Assembly (NCBI RefSeq): GCF_024345415.1
Contig: NZ_JAGQBB010000012.1
Location: forward strand, 1 to 64,000
Length of the DNA stretch: 64,000 nt
Direction of reading: 5' to 3'
Source: Synechococcus sp. Tobar12-5m-g
Lineage (GTDB): Bacteria > Cyanobacteriota > Cyanobacteriia > PCC-6307 > Cyanobiaceae
Shown here in pieces: positions 41,372 to 50,762 of this stretch; position 1 is the stretch's first letter; each line of letters opens with the position of its first letter. Below the pieces are notes generated by a model. That model worked only from the letters and a program-made list of their open reading frames with translations, did not search any database and was not told the DNA's origin. The translations under genes and the position numbers were made by a program.

Positions 41372-43327
41372 TCAAGACGGCCGGTCGCTGAGCTCCAGCC
41401 AGCGCTCTTCCCCCTGGTGAATGCGGGCCGCCAGGCTGGCCAGCTCCCGGGTGAGGAGATCAAGGCGGCCATGGTCACCGCCACCTCCTGCCGCCAGCTC
41501 ACGCTCCAGGCGGTGCCGCTGCGCTTCCCAGTCGGGCAGGTGGCCCTCCAGCTCCTTGAGTTCGCGGTCTTCCCTGTAGCTGCGCCGCCGAGCTGCCTGT
41601 GGGGGAAGGGCCTGGCCTGCCTGCGGCGGCGGGGGGAGGGTCTGTCCAGCGCTGGATGGCTGCTTGGTGGGCGGTGCCGCGGGTGGTTTGGCTTGCGGTT
41701 TGGCCGTGACGGCCTGCTCCAGGTAGGCGCTGTAGTTACCCTCGAAGCGCTTGAGTTCGCCGGCCTCGAAGCTGAACAGCCGGTCCACGGTGCGATCAAG
41801 GAAGTAGCGGTCGTGGGAGACCACCACCACGCAGCCGCGGAAGTCCTCCAGGAAATCTTCGAGCACGGTGAGGGTGTGAACGTCGAGGTCGTTGGTGGGC
41901 TCGTCAAGCAGCAGCACGTTGGGCGCCTGGATCAGCAGGCGGCAGAGGGCCAGCCGCCGCCGCTCGCCGCCGGAGAGCTTGCTGATCGGGCTGTGCTGCT
42001 GGGCCGGCGGGAACAGGAACCGCTCCAGCAGCTGGGAGGCGCTCACCTGCACACCGCCCAGGTCGATCTGGCTGGCGGCTTCCTTGACGAAATCGATCAC
42101 CTTGCGCTCCATCCCCTTGCCGGCCACCAGATCACCGCTCTGCTGGTCGAAGTAGGCCAGCTGCACCGTGCTGCCCAGCTCCAGGCGGCCCTCCTGGGGC
42201 TGGCGCCGACCGGCGATCAGATCCAGCAGGGTCGATTTCCCAGAGCCGTTCGGGCCGATGATCCCCACCCGGTCCTCGGGGCTGAAGTCGTAGCTGAAGT
42301 TGCGCAGCAGGGGCCGCTCGCTGCCCGGCGCGCAGAACGTCACGTTCTCAGCGGTGATGGCCCGCTTGCCGATGCGGCGGCTGGCGGTGGCGAGGCTGAG
42401 CTCCCCTTTGGCCTGGCGCACCGGCGCTTCCCGCATCGCCTCGATTCGCTGGATCCGGGCCTTCTGCTTGGTGCTGCGCGCCTGGGGACCACGGCTGAGC
42501 CATTCCAGTTCGCGCCGCAGGGCCCCCTTGAACTTGGCGGCGCTGGCGGCCTCGGCCGCTTCCTCACCCGCCTTGATCTGCAGGTAGGCGGCGTAATTGC
42601 CGGGGTAGCTGCGGGCCTCGCCCCGCTCCACCTCCACGATGCGGCTGGTCACCCGATCCAGGAAGTAACGGTCGTGGGTGACTAGCACCAGGGCGCCGCG
42701 GAAGCGCTCCAGGTGGCCCTGCAGCCATTCGATGCAGACCGCATCGAGGTGGTTGGTGGGCTCATCGAGCAGAAGCACATCCGGCTCGGCCACCAGGGCC
42801 GAGGCGAGGGCCAGCCGCTTGCGGTAGCCACCCGAGAGCTCGCCCACCAGCCGCTGGGTGTCGTGGATGCCCAGGCGCTCGAGCACCTGGCGGCACTGCT
42901 GCTCCAGCCCCCAGGCGTTGGCCTGGTCGAGGCCGGCGCTGAGCTCGCCCAGCTCCGCCAGCAGGGTGTCGTGGTGGGGATCCTCGGGGTCGCCCTGGTG
43001 AGCCAGGGCCTCACTCACCAGCGTGAAGCGCCGCAGCAACTCCATCTTCTCTCCGCTGCCCTGGAACACCTGCTCCAGCACGGTGCGCTGCGGATCGAGC
43101 TCCGGGTCCTGGGACACCAGCACCACCTTCAGCTTCGTGGAGCAGCGCCGTTCGCCCTCGCCCGGCGGCTCCTGGCCGGCCAGCAGCTTGAGCAGGGTGG
43201 ATTTGCCGGCCCCGTTGGGGCCGATCAGGCCGAGCCGCTCACGCTCACCCACGTGCAGGGTGAGGTCGCGGAAGAGGGTGCGGATGCCGAAGTCCTTTCC
43301 GACTCCCACCAGGCTGATCAGACTCAC
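41372..43327 (-). CDS. ABC-F family ATPase (Uup-like)
   Basis: 651 residues from a GTG at 43327. It has two ABC cassettes without membrane spans: GPNGAGKSTLLKLLAG and LSGGYRKRLALASAL, then GPNGSGKSTLLDLIAG and LSGGERRRLALCRLL, joined by a linker. A C-terminal coiled coil follows a proline-rich stretch (PPAAPPTKQPSSAGQTLPPP), as in Uup. ABC-F proteins act on the ribosome or DNA. The start overlaps the DUF2301 stop by 4 bp. Confidence 0.9.
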   Translation of the reverse strand: MSLISLVGVGKDFGIRTLFRDLTLHVGERERLGLIGPNGAGKSTLLKLLAGQEPPGEGERRCSTKLKVVLVSQDPELDPQRTVLEQVFQGSGEKMELLRRFTLVSEALAHQGDPEDPHHDTLLAELGELSAGLDQANAWGLEQQCRQVLERLGIHDTQRLVGELSGGYRKRLALASALVAEPDVLLLDEPTNHLDAVCIEWLQGHLERFRGALVLVTHDRYFLDRVTSRIVEVERGEARSYPGNYAAYLQIKAGEEAAEAASAAKFKGALRRELEWLSRGPQARSTKQKARIQRIEAMREAPVRQAKGELSLATASRRIGKRAITAENVTFCAPGSERPLLRNFSYDFSPEDRVGIIGPNGSGKSTLLDLIAGRRQPQEGRLELGSTVQLAYFDQQSGDLVAGKGMERKVIDFVKEAASQIDLGGVQVSASQLLERFLFPPAQQHSPISKLSGGERRRLALCRLLIQAPNVLLLDEPTNDLDVHTLTVLEDFLEDFRGCVVVVSHDRYFLDRTVDRLFSFEAGELKRFEGNYSAYLEQAVTAKPQAKPPAAPPTKQPSSAGQTLPPPPQAGQALPPQAARRRSYREDRELKELEGHLPDWEAQRHRLERELAAGGGGDHGRLDLLTRELASLAARIHQGEERWLELSDRPS

Positions 43328-44037
43328 GCGTTCGACGGCCGGTTCTGGCTCTCCAGGTAAGCAAACACGCTCTTGTCGCCCACGTCGGCCGCCGCCGGCA
43401 TCGGGAACTTGCGCAGGCACAGCACCAGCAGCAGGGCCGTTTGCACCGCCAGCAGGGTGAAGGTGGTGGGGCCGTCGAGCAGGCCGGCCAGCCGGCCCAG
43501 CAGCGTGGCCGGCAGCAGGAGGGTGACGCCGATCGCCTCGGGCCGCTGGAAGCAGAAGAACTCCTTGAAGCCGATGCCGGCCAGGGCGGCGAAGAACGGC
43601 CCCACCGCCCAGATCCAGCGGGAGTCCGCCGCCAGGGCGGGAAGCATGGCGTTGGCACCCACCCGGGCGGCGAGCACCAGGCCACCGGCGCAGCCCAGCA
43701 GCCAGAAGAGCTGCAGGGCCCGGTGCAGCGGCCGCAGGTAGATGTGGATCCAGAGCAGGGCCAACCCCAGGCCCACCGCCATCACCAGCAGCCAGGGCCA
43801 CAGGGGTGTGCCATCCCCGAAGCTGCGCCACTGCCAGAGCAGGGCCGCCTCGCCCACCCCCACCGCCAGCAGGGCGAGGCGGTAGCCCAGCACCTCGCGC
43901 CGGTCGGTGGCGTCGATCGTGAAGGGGCCATAGACCCCCTCGAACACCGGATCGCCCTGGGCCGGATCGTGGTTCAGAGGGCGTGTGGTCGAGCCGGTCA
44001 TCGGGTCGGGCATCGGATGGGTCTTCGCCTTCATCAT
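43324..44037 (-). CDS. DUF2301 integral membrane protein
   Basis: 237 residues from the ATG at 44037, which overlaps the GST stop (ATGATGA). An N-terminal soluble region containing the conserved YGPFTIDATDRREVLGYR precedes about six hydrophobic spans and the FFCFQRPEAIG loop. The family is cyanobacterial and plastid-related, with unknown function. Overlaps of 4 bp on both sides tie it into an operon between GST and ABC-F. Confidence 0.85.
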   Translation of the reverse strand: MMKAKTHPMPDPMTGSTTRPLNHDPAQGDPVFEGVYGPFTIDATDRREVLGYRLALLAVGVGEAALLWQWRSFGDGTPLWPWLLVMAVGLGLALLWIHIYLRPLHRALQLFWLLGCAGGLVLAARVGANAMLPALAADSRWIWAVGPFFAALAGIGFKEFFCFQRPEAIGVTLLLPATLLGRLAGLLDGPTTFTLLAVQTALLLVLCLRKFPMPAAADVGDKSVFAYLESQNRPSNA

Positions 44038-44999
44038 GGCGGGGCCTTGGAGGGGCACCCACCCACCAGGGTGGCCAGATCAGGGCCGGCCGGAACGATG
44101 CCGGAGGGTTGGAGGGGGAAGAGCGCCCCGAAGTAATCGCGCCGCCACGCTTCGGGGAAGCAGGTGTCGGCCACGCCGCCGAGGCCGAAGAAGCGCCGTC
44201 GCCAGTCCCAGAGGGCGGGGAACTGCCAGAGCGGCCGCCGGGAGCAGCCGAACAGGGGGGCATAGACGAGCTCCAGCCGAATCAGGGTGGGGAACAGCAC
44301 CACATCGGCAAGGGTGAGCTGATCGCCGCAGAGCCAGGGGCCGCCGCCGGCGAGGGCCTGCTCCATCGCATCGAACCCCGCGAACAGCTCCACTTCGGCC
44401 TTGTCGTACGCCGCCTGATTCCGCGCGAAGCCACACCGGTAGACCCCATCGTTCACGGCATCCTGGAGTCGCACGCGCCACTGGCCGATTGCCTCGGCCC
44501 GCTCGGCGGGTTCCAGATCGGGTGCCGCCGCCGCCGGCCAGCGGTTGAGCAGTTCGATCAGCCGGGCGCTTTCGTTCACGACGATCCGCTGCTCCCGGCG
44601 GTCGTAGAGCACCGGCACGGTGGCCCGGGCCCGGGGGTCGCTGCCGCAGCGGCGGTACAGGTCGATCAGGGCCGTGGCCCCCTCGAATGGTTCGGCGAAC
44701 CGCCAGCGGCCCGCCTTCGGGTCCGGCTCCACCACCACCAGCTCGATCGACTCCCCCAGGCCCCGGAGCGTCCAGACCAGCCAGGCTCGGTGGGCCCAGG
44801 GGCAGCTGCGCCCCACGATCAGCACATGGCCGCCGGGCTGCCCGGCGCTGGCTGGAAGCTCGGGGGATGCGCTGAAGGCCGCCACCGGGCGGCGGTAGTT
44901 CCCCTGGGTATCGGCGGGCCCAAGGCCGCCCATCAGCTGCAGCCATTGCCAGTGCCACGCCTGGCGGACGGCGGCGACCACGGGGGGAGGGATGGCCAT
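44034..44999 (-). CDS. glutathione S-transferase, glutathionyl-hydroquinone reductase-like
   Basis: 321 residues from the ATG at 44999. The thioredoxin-like N-domain carries the xi-class active-site motif RSCPWAHRAWLVW, and the region NESARLIELLNRW matches the conserved glutathione-binding turn. The C-terminal helical domain has GGPWLCGDQLTLADVVLFPT. Such enzymes reduce glutathionyl-(hydro)quinones with glutathione. First gene of the GST-DUF2301-ABC-F run; divergent from the aspartoacylase gene. Confidence 0.88.
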   Translation of the reverse strand: MAIPPPVVAAVRQAWHWQWLQLMGGLGPADTQGNYRRPVAAFSASPELPASAGQPGGHVLIVGRSCPWAHRAWLVWTLRGLGESIELVVVEPDPKAGRWRFAEPFEGATALIDLYRRCGSDPRARATVPVLYDRREQRIVVNESARLIELLNRWPAAAAPDLEPAERAEAIGQWRVRLQDAVNDGVYRCGFARNQAAYDKAEVELFAGFDAMEQALAGGGPWLCGDQLTLADVVLFPTLIRLELVYAPLFGCSRRPLWQFPALWDWRRRFFGLGGVADTCFPEAWRRDYFGALFPLQPSGIVPAGPDLATLVGGCPSKAPP

Positions 45000-45075
45000 G
45001 GCGCTCTGCGGCGGACCCCTCAACTCTGGAACCTCCAGGGGCGGACCTGCCAGGCTGGCTGCGGGCCGGCACAGG

Positions 45076-46038
45076 ATGGCGATGGCAGCAGACGGGGGGA
45101 TGGCCGCGGGCAGGGTGCTGGTGGTGGCCGGCACCCATGGCAACGAACGCAACGCCCCCTGGTTGCTGGAGCACTGGCGCCAGCAGCCCGCCGCTTTGGA
45201 GGCCAGCGCCCTGGCCCTGGAGCTGGCGATCGGCAATCCGGCCGCCCTGGCCGCCGGGGTCCGCTACATCCAGCGGGACCTGAACCGCTCCTTTTCCCTG
45301 TCCCTGCTCGATGATCCTGGCCGGGAGGAGCTGGAGGTGCAGCGGGCCCGGCAGCTGATCGCGGCCCATGGCCCCGGCGGTACCAGCCCCTGCCCCGTGG
45401 TGCTGGATCTGCACAGCACCACAGCGGCGATGGGCAATTCCCTGGTGCTCTATGGCCGCCGCCCGGCGGATCTGGCCCTGGCGGCGGGCATCCAAAGCCT
45501 CCTGGGCCTGCCGATCTACCTGCACGAGGCGGATGCGGCCCAGAGTGGCTTTCTGGTGGAGCAGTGGCCCTGCGGCCTTGTGATCGAGGTGGGGCCGGTG
45601 CCCCAGGGGGTGATCACCGCCACGGTCTGCCGCCAGACCCAGCTGGCCGTCGAGGCTGCCCTCGCCGTGCTGGCCGCGGCCCGTGCCGGCCGGTTGCGCC
45701 TGCCATCCACCCTGGTGGTGCACTGCCACGCGGGCAGCCTCGATCTGCCCCGCCACAGCGATGGCCGGCCGGCCGCCTGCCTGCACCCCCTGCGCCAGCA
45801 CCGCGACTGGCAGCCCCTCCATCCCGGCGCCCCCCTGTTTCTCTGCCCGGACGGCACCACCACCTGCCAGGCGGCCACGGCTAAATCGCCGCTGTGGCCG
45901 GTGTTCATCAACGAGGCCGCCTACGGCGAGAAGGGCATTGCCCTGAGTGTCACCCGCCGAGAGCAGTGGTCCTGCCAGCCCAGTTGGGCGGAGGCGCTGG
46001 TGGCGTTGTGCGAGGGCCTGGCGCTCAGGGCGCCATGA
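45076..46038 (+). CDS. aspartoacylase/succinylglutamate desuccinylase family protein
   Basis: 320 residues from the ATG at 45076; an ATG at 45100 is also possible. The zinc hydrolase core reads VVAGTHGNERNAPWLL (H, E ligands), AIGNPAALAAGVRYIQRDLN with R-D-L-N-R-S, VLDLHSTTAAMGNSLV (third ligand His), and GLVIEVGPVPQG with the catalytic Glu. It would hydrolyse an N-acyl amino acid such as N-acetylaspartate; the true substrate in cyanobacteria is unknown. Confidence 0.9.
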   Translation: MAMAADGGMAAGRVLVVAGTHGNERNAPWLLEHWRQQPAALEASALALELAIGNPAALAAGVRYIQRDLNRSFSLSLLDDPGREELEVQRARQLIAAHGPGGTSPCPVVLDLHSTTAAMGNSLVLYGRRPADLALAAGIQSLLGLPIYLHEADAAQSGFLVEQWPCGLVIEVGPVPQGVITATVCRQTQLAVEAALAVLAAARAGRLRLPSTLVVHCHAGSLDLPRHSDGRPAACLHPLRQHRDWQPLHPGAPLFLCPDGTTTCQAATAKSPLWPVFINEAAYGEKGIALSVTRREQWSCQPSWAEALVALCEGLALRAP

Positions 46039-46432
46039 CCCGGATCGGGCCGTTGTAAACGACCGCCAGGATGGAGCGGCCATCCGGGGAGACCCGGAGC
46101 TCCGTTTCCACCGTGGCCGGCAGGTTCAGCTGCTGCCAGCCGGGGGGCCCGCCCTTGAACCGGAACAGGATGCCCTGGTCGCTCGATTCGACGATGCAGT
46201 TGCCGGCGGCCCGGTCGAACATGCAGGCGGCTGGCCGATAGACGTTGAGCCCGCCATTGAGCTTCTCCGCCTTCATCCGGGCCAGGTTGGTGGCGCGCTG
46301 CAAGTTGAAGGGAAAATCGGCCTGGGCCCAGGCCGATGTGCCCGCCAAGGACGAGGCCCCCGCAATCGTGATGGCGCTGATCAAGCCGAAGCAGGCGCGG
46401 AGCAACGGGCGCTGGAGGGGGAAGTCAGCCAC
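46025..46432 (-). CDS. exported hypothetical protein, 135 aa
   Basis: GTG start at 46432 with a signal peptide (LLRACFGLISAITIAGASSL, cleavage near AWAQA). The mature part contains two cysteines (ACMFDRAAGNCIVESSDQG) likely to form a disulfide, and a beta-rich end (ELRVSPDGRSILAVVYNGPI). It overlaps the upstream lipoprotein gene by 8 bp and the end of the aspartoacylase gene by 14 bp. Function unknown. Confidence 0.7.
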   Translation of the reverse strand: MADFPLQRPLLRACFGLISAITIAGASSLAGTSAWAQADFPFNLQRATNLARMKAEKLNGGLNVYRPAACMFDRAAGNCIVESSDQGILFRFKGGPPGWQQLNLPATVETELRVSPDGRSILAVVYNGPIRVMAP

Positions 46433-46769
46433 AGGCCCAGGTGCCCTGCTCCTTGGTGCAGGGCAGGTCGCTGCTGCTGCCGTCGGCCCAATAAATCCGT
46501 AGCCGGTCATCGGCGCTGCCCATGCGGAAGGTGAGTGACTTGACAACACCGGCAGGTGGTTTGCCGGCAGGGTCAGCGGCATTGGTTCCTGCCGGGCTGG
46601 CCAGGCGTTGCTCCACCTGCTGCAGTCGCTGCTCGAGTTGATCGATGCGTTTGCTCTGGGGGTCAGACTTTCCCCAGCATCCTCCCAAAGTGAAGGCGAG
46701 AACCAAGGATCCGACGGCGGCCAGGCTGGTTGTGCCGCCGCCGCGACAAACAGGGAATCGGAACGGCAT
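46425..46769 (-). CDS. putative lipoprotein with coiled coil, 114 aa
   Basis: A hydrophobic signal with lipobox (LVLAFTLGGC) is followed by a heptad-like helix (RIDQLEQRLQQVEQRLASPA) and a small C-terminal domain with two cysteines (LPCTKEQGTWACG). It is translationally coupled to the downstream exported protein; the two probably act together in the periplasm. Function unknown. Confidence 0.7.
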   Translation of the reverse strand: MPFRFPVCRGGGTTSLAAVGSLVLAFTLGGCWGKSDPQSKRIDQLEQRLQQVEQRLASPAGTNAADPAGKPPAGVVKSLTFRMGSADDRLRIYWADGSSSDLPCTKEQGTWACG

Positions 46770-47143
46770 CGCCGCACCAGGGCCAGGGGAACCCTGTACT
46801 CCTAGCAGCGCACTTCAGGTGTTGGCCAGCCGCTCACTCCAGTACACGACAGCCCCTTGCTGCTCGAGTTGGTTGCGACGAACCCGGGCTTGATGGAACG
46901 GGACGGTTTCCGAAGACCGACTACCGCGGAGATCCCAACAGATCAGCACCATGGAGGACCAAGACAGATTCAGAAGACAACCTTAAGAAGCCTTTGTGCT
47001 TTCAAGCACAGTTCGTGGGCAAGACGTGACATTCGGCCATCCATGGCCTGGCCTTGGCGCGGGTTACTCCATCCTCCTGCCACCTGGCTTCCGGTTCGAT
47101 CGGGGTGATCGTGCTGTGGAATGGTTCAACCCGAGGAGCGACC
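46770..47143. other. gap with no recognisable gene
   Basis: 374 bp between the lipoprotein start and the methyltransferase. A small hairpin (TGTGCT-ttca-AGCACA, near 46,995-47,010) is the only structure seen. No tRNA or open reading frame of substance was found. Confidence 0.5.
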
Positions 47144-47806
47144 GTGCTGCGCGTCTGTGAGCCGGAGCTGATGGACGAGGCGCAACAGGCAAAGGCCTAT
47201 GCCGAGGCGGACTTCAGCGCCACGGACCAGGCGGTGATCGACCGCATCGACAGCCTCTTCCCCGCTGGGCTGGGGGAGCGGATCGTCGATCTGGGCTGTG
47301 GGCCGGGCAACATCAGCTTCCGCCTGGCCGCCCGCTACCCCGTCAGCGAGGTGCTGGGGCTGGATGGGGCCCCGGCAATGCTGGCGATCGCCAAAGCACG
47401 TCTTTTGGGAGAAGCCGGCTGGCCGAATCTGCGCTTCAAGCTGGCCGTGCTCCCGTGCCCTGATTGGCCGGCGAAGGCCTTTTCAGCCGTGGTGAGCAAC
47501 AGCCTGCTCCACCATCTGCACGACCCCATGGTGCTCTGGAGAACCGTGCGGCAACTGGGGGCACCGGGGGCGGTGGTGTACCTGAAGGATCTGCGTCGGC
47601 CCGGCTCGGAGGCGGCGGTGCAGGCCTTGCTGGCCGCCCACCTGCCGGGTGCCCCCCCGTTGCTGCAGCGCGACTACATCCAGTCCTTGCGGGCAGCGTT
47701 CAGCCCCGAAGAGGTGATCGGGCAGCTCCAGGAGGCTGAGCTGGTTGGCCTGCAGGTCAGCGCCGTGGAGGATCGCTATCTGGAGGTCGCCGGGCGGCTG
47801 GGTTGA
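47144..47806 (+). CDS. class I SAM-dependent methyltransferase
   Basis: 220 residues from a GTG at 47144, chosen because VLRVCEPELMDEAQQAKAYA matches homologous starts. Motif I IVDLGCGPGNISFRLA, the acidic end of strand 2 (VLGLDGAPAML) and motif III-like SAVVSNSLLHHL are all visible. The substrate is not deducible. Convergent with the DUF1643 gene 30 bp away. Confidence 0.85.
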   Translation: MLRVCEPELMDEAQQAKAYAEADFSATDQAVIDRIDSLFPAGLGERIVDLGCGPGNISFRLAARYPVSEVLGLDGAPAMLAIAKARLLGEAGWPNLRFKLAVLPCPDWPAKAFSAVVSNSLLHHLHDPMVLWRTVRQLGAPGAVVYLKDLRRPGSEAAVQALLAAHLPGAPPLLQRDYIQSLRAAFSPEEVIGQLQEAELVGLQVSAVEDRYLEVAGRLG

Positions 47807-47838
47807 TGGCGAAGGGATCGATCACCTCGGCGCCAGGA

Positions 47839-48363
47839 TCAGATCCACGGCATCGGCCGGAGGGTCTTGGGCAGATAGAGCGGATGCAGGGGGCAGGCCG
47901 TCTTGCCCAGGCGAAGCACATGGAGGGGCGGCAGCAGACACCGGACGTCCTGGTCGCGATGGAGCCAGCTGCCGCGTCGTCCCCAGGCGGCCACGATCAC
48001 CCCTGCCGGGGCGCAGCAGGTCTGCAGCCACTGGTCGTTCTCCGGGCCCACCGGCTCGGCGGCGGCGATCAGCGCGGCCGGCCTGGTGGCGCGGAAGGCG
48101 AAGAGGTTGATCATGCAGAGTCCGCCATAGCCCCAGTGCCTGGCGAAGGCAATGCAGCGCCGGACCGTTGGGTCGTCGGCTGTCTCGTCGGCTGTGCTCG
48201 GATTGAGGCCCACCACCGCGGCGTAATCAATCGCGCTGCTCCACTGGCGCCAGAGCGCATAGCGGTAGCGGCGGCACCCACTGAACACAGCCCCTCGTTC
48301 TCCATGGCGTTCCTGGAAACGCCAGAGTTGATCCTTGAAGGCGCTCTGTGGTCGCTCAGCCAT
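47839..48363 (-). CDS. DUF1643 protein
   Basis: 174 residues with the family block YAAVVGLNPSTADETADDPT, VRRCIAFARHWGYGGLCMIN and LFAFRATRP, ending with the H-P-L-Y-L segment. The fold is thought to be nucleic-acid related, but no activity is established. It starts 8 bp after fmt on the same strand, so it is probably the last gene of that operon. Confidence 0.85.
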   Translation of the reverse strand: MAERPQSAFKDQLWRFQERHGERGAVFSGCRRYRYALWRQWSSAIDYAAVVGLNPSTADETADDPTVRRCIAFARHWGYGGLCMINLFAFRATRPAALIAAAEPVGPENDQWLQTCCAPAGVIVAAWGRRGSWLHRDQDVRCLLPPLHVLRLGKTACPLHPLYLPKTLRPMPWI

Positions 48364-48371
48364 TCCGGTGC

Positions 48372-49352
48372 CTAAGGATTGCAGGCTCCCAGCCGATCCC
48401 CTGGCTTTGCCCCAAGCTGCTGGATCAGCCCTTGGCCCCTGGCTGCCGTCTTGCCTTGCCGTTGGGCTTCGCGGATCAACAGGGCGCCTTCCCCCGTGCC
48501 AACCACGAGCCCAACGGACGGGACCGCCTCCAGAACGGTGCCAGGCGGCGATTCAGTCCCTGCTCCCCTGGCGGCCGCCGGCTCGGTGGCCAGCAGCCTC
48601 AAGCGCTGGCCCTGCCAGCTGGTGTGGGCCCCTGGGTAGAGCCCCATCACCTTGCGATGAATGGCCAGGCCTGGTTCTGCCCAGTTGATCCGGTAGTCCT
48701 GCTTGCCCAGCAGCCGGGCGTAGCGGTCGGCCTGCTCGGGTTGGTGCCGCACCCCCAGCCGCCTCAGCCGCTCCGCCAGCGGGCCCGGCCCGGCCCGCTC
48801 GATCAGGGGCATGGCCTCCACCAGCAGATCGGCGGTGAGCTGGCTCAGCCGCCTGGCCAGACCTTCGGCGTTCTCCAGCGGGCCGATTGCCAGCCGCCGC
48901 TCCAGCAGCACAGGTCCCGTGTCGAGCCCTTCCTCCATCGCCATGATTCCCACGCCGGTTTCCCGGTCCCCCTCGATCAGGCTCCACTGGATCGGCGCCG
49001 CCCCACGCCAACGGGGCAGCAACGAACCATGGCCGTTCCAACAACCCAGTGGTGGCTGGGCCAGCACCTCCTTCGGCAGGATCTGCCCGAACGCCACCAC
49101 CACCGACAGATCCGCCCCCAGGGCGGCCAGGATGGCTTGCAACTCGGGTTCCCGGCGAATCCGCTCGGGTGTGAACACCGGCAGCCCCATCTCCAGGGCG
49201 CGCTCTTTCACCGCCGACGGCACCAGGGCGGAGCCCCGGCCCCGGCGCCGGTCGGGCTGGCTCACCACCCCCACCAAGCCATGGCCTGCCCCCACGAGCG
49301 CCTCCAGGCTGGGCACGGCGTAGGCGGGTGTGCCCCAGAACAGGATTTTCAT
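48372..49352 (-). CDS. fmt: methionyl-tRNA formyltransferase
   Basis: 326 residues from the ATG at 49352 (MKILFWGTPAYAVPSLEAL). The catalytic region reads GCWNGHGSLLPRWRGAAPIQ, where the H-x-SLLP-x-x-RG-x-x-P motif binds 10-formyl-tetrahydrofolate, followed by MEEGLDTGPVL with the catalytic Asp. The C-terminal OB domain binds initiator tRNA. The usual NxHxSLLP asparagine is kept. It lies 18 bp after tldE. Confidence 0.95.
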   Translation of the reverse strand: MKILFWGTPAYAVPSLEALVGAGHGLVGVVSQPDRRRGRGSALVPSAVKERALEMGLPVFTPERIRREPELQAILAALGADLSVVVAFGQILPKEVLAQPPLGCWNGHGSLLPRWRGAAPIQWSLIEGDRETGVGIMAMEEGLDTGPVLLERRLAIGPLENAEGLARRLSQLTADLLVEAMPLIERAGPGPLAERLRRLGVRHQPEQADRYARLLGKQDYRINWAEPGLAIHRKVMGLYPGAHTSWQGQRLRLLATEPAAARGAGTESPPGTVLEAVPSVGLVVGTGEGALLIREAQRQGKTAARGQGLIQQLGAKPGDRLGACNP

Positions 49353-49370
49353 GGGCAACGATGGCGCCGT

Positions 49371-50762
49371 TCAGGCGTCGCCGGTGATCGAGAGACCCTC
49401 CACCCACACATGGGGGCAGAGGCCGTCGGGGGTGATCTTGGCGGGGCCTTCGAAGCCGATCAGCCCCTTGAGCACGGCGCGGATGTCACCGGCAACAGTG
49501 GCGGCCTCGATCGAGCGGGCTTCGCCGCCCTGGATCAGCCAGCCATCAAAGGGCAGCGAGAAGGAGCCCTGGCTCGCCTTCACGCCGGCATGGAGCGCCG
49601 AGAGCGACTCGATCCAGACCACCCCATCCGCCTTGTGACGATCCAGGCCGCTGGCGCCGCCTGCGGAATCGCCCGGACCGATCTCCAGCCAGTTCGTCCC
49701 CACAGACACCTTGGCACCGAGGCCCGCGTGGCCGGTGGGGGCCACGCCGAAGGCGCGGGCGGTGGCTTCCGAGTGCAGGAAATGCTTCAACACCCCCCCA
49801 TCGACCAGGGCGAGCCGATGCACCGGTGTGCCTTCCCCATCGAAGCTGGAGGCGCCGATGTTGCCGGGGTGGAGTCCGTTGTCGTGGATCGAGAGGAACG
49901 GCACCGCCAGTTGTTCGCCGATCGACTCGCGCTGGCTGAGGCTGACCCCATCCAGCACCGATCGGGCGTTGAACAGGCTGCTGAAGGCCCCGATCAGATC
50001 GAGGAAGGCCTCGGGGCTGAACACGCAGGGGTAACGGCCGGTGTCGATCGGGGCGTAGTCAAGGTGGGAGATGGTGCGCTCGGCGGCTTCGTCGATACAG
50101 CCGGCCACGTCGAGCAGGCCGGCTCCATAGGCCAGCCGCACGGCCCCACTGCTGCGGGGCTTGCGGCCCGCCTCCTCGGCCCGGGCGTACAGATAGAGGC
50201 TGGCGGTGCTCAGCCGCTGCTGACGGCAGGCCCCGTCGCTGTTCAGGTAGATCCGCTCGCTGCTGCGCTGGGCCAGGCCGTTGTAGGGAACCGTGCTGAT
50301 CGCGACGTGGCGAGAGAGCAGATCCCGCTCGGCCTCCTGGAGGGTGGCCAGCAGGCTGAGGATGCCCACCGGCTCCCTCAGCGGTTGGTCCAGGGTTTCG
50401 AGCGGCGCGGTAGCCAGCGGCGAAAACGTCGGGGTGTCGTCGGCGTTGCCGTAGGCGCTGGCTTCCTGGGCTCCGGCCAGGGCGCGGGCCAGGCCCGCCG
50501 CTGAGAGATCGGAGGTGCTGGTGATTCCCACCAGGCCGTCTGCGTTCCAGACCCGCACGGTGATCGAGCTGCGCTGGGCACCCTTGAGCTGCTTCGGCTC
50601 GCCCCGGTCCACCTGAACCGAGGTGTCGGTGCTGCAGGCGGCGCCGAGATCCCAGCGCCTGATGCCCAGTTCGGCGGCGAGCCGCTCGAGCTGGCCGGCC
50701 AGCTTGCTGGCGTCCAGTCCCTGGACGGGCGATTCACGGATCGCTGTGTCAGTGACGGTCAT
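49371..50762 (-). CDS. tldE: TldE/PmbA-type subunit of the TldD/E protease
   Basis: 463 residues from the ATG at 50762, which overlaps the tldD stop by 4 bp (ATGA). It has the PmbA pattern [20 protein letters not shown] at the front and the C-terminal HLALVD-like and [20 protein letters not shown] segments. It lacks the HExxxH zinc motif, as expected of the non-catalytic partner. With TldD it forms a heteromeric protease that trims unfolded peptides and, in some bacteria, matures peptide natural products. Confidence 0.92.
   Translation of the reverse strand: MTVTDTAIRESPVQGLDASKLAGQLERLAAELGIRRWDLGAACSTDTSVQVDRGEPKQLKGAQRSSITVRVWNADGLVGITSTSDLSAAGLARALAGAQEASAYGNADDTPTFSPLATAPLETLDQPLREPVGILSLLATLQEAERDLLSRHVAISTVPYNGLAQRSSERIYLNSDGACRQQRLSTASLYLYARAEEAGRKPRSSGAVRLAYGAGLLDVAGCIDEAAERTISHLDYAPIDTGRYPCVFSPEAFLDLIGAFSSLFNARSVLDGVSLSQRESIGEQLAVPFLSIHDNGLHPGNIGASSFDGEGTPVHRLALVDGGVLKHFLHSEATARAFGVAPTGHAGLGAKVSVGTNWLEIGPGDSAGGASGLDRHKADGVVWIESLSALHAGVKASQGSFSLPFDGWLIQGGEARSIEAATVAGDIRAVLKGLIGFEGPAKITPDGLCPHVWVEGLSITGDA

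Noticed and set aside
43328-44263. in-frame extension upstream of the ABC-F gene
   Set aside because: It lies over the DUF2301 and GST genes in another frame; the ABC-F family start is at 43327.
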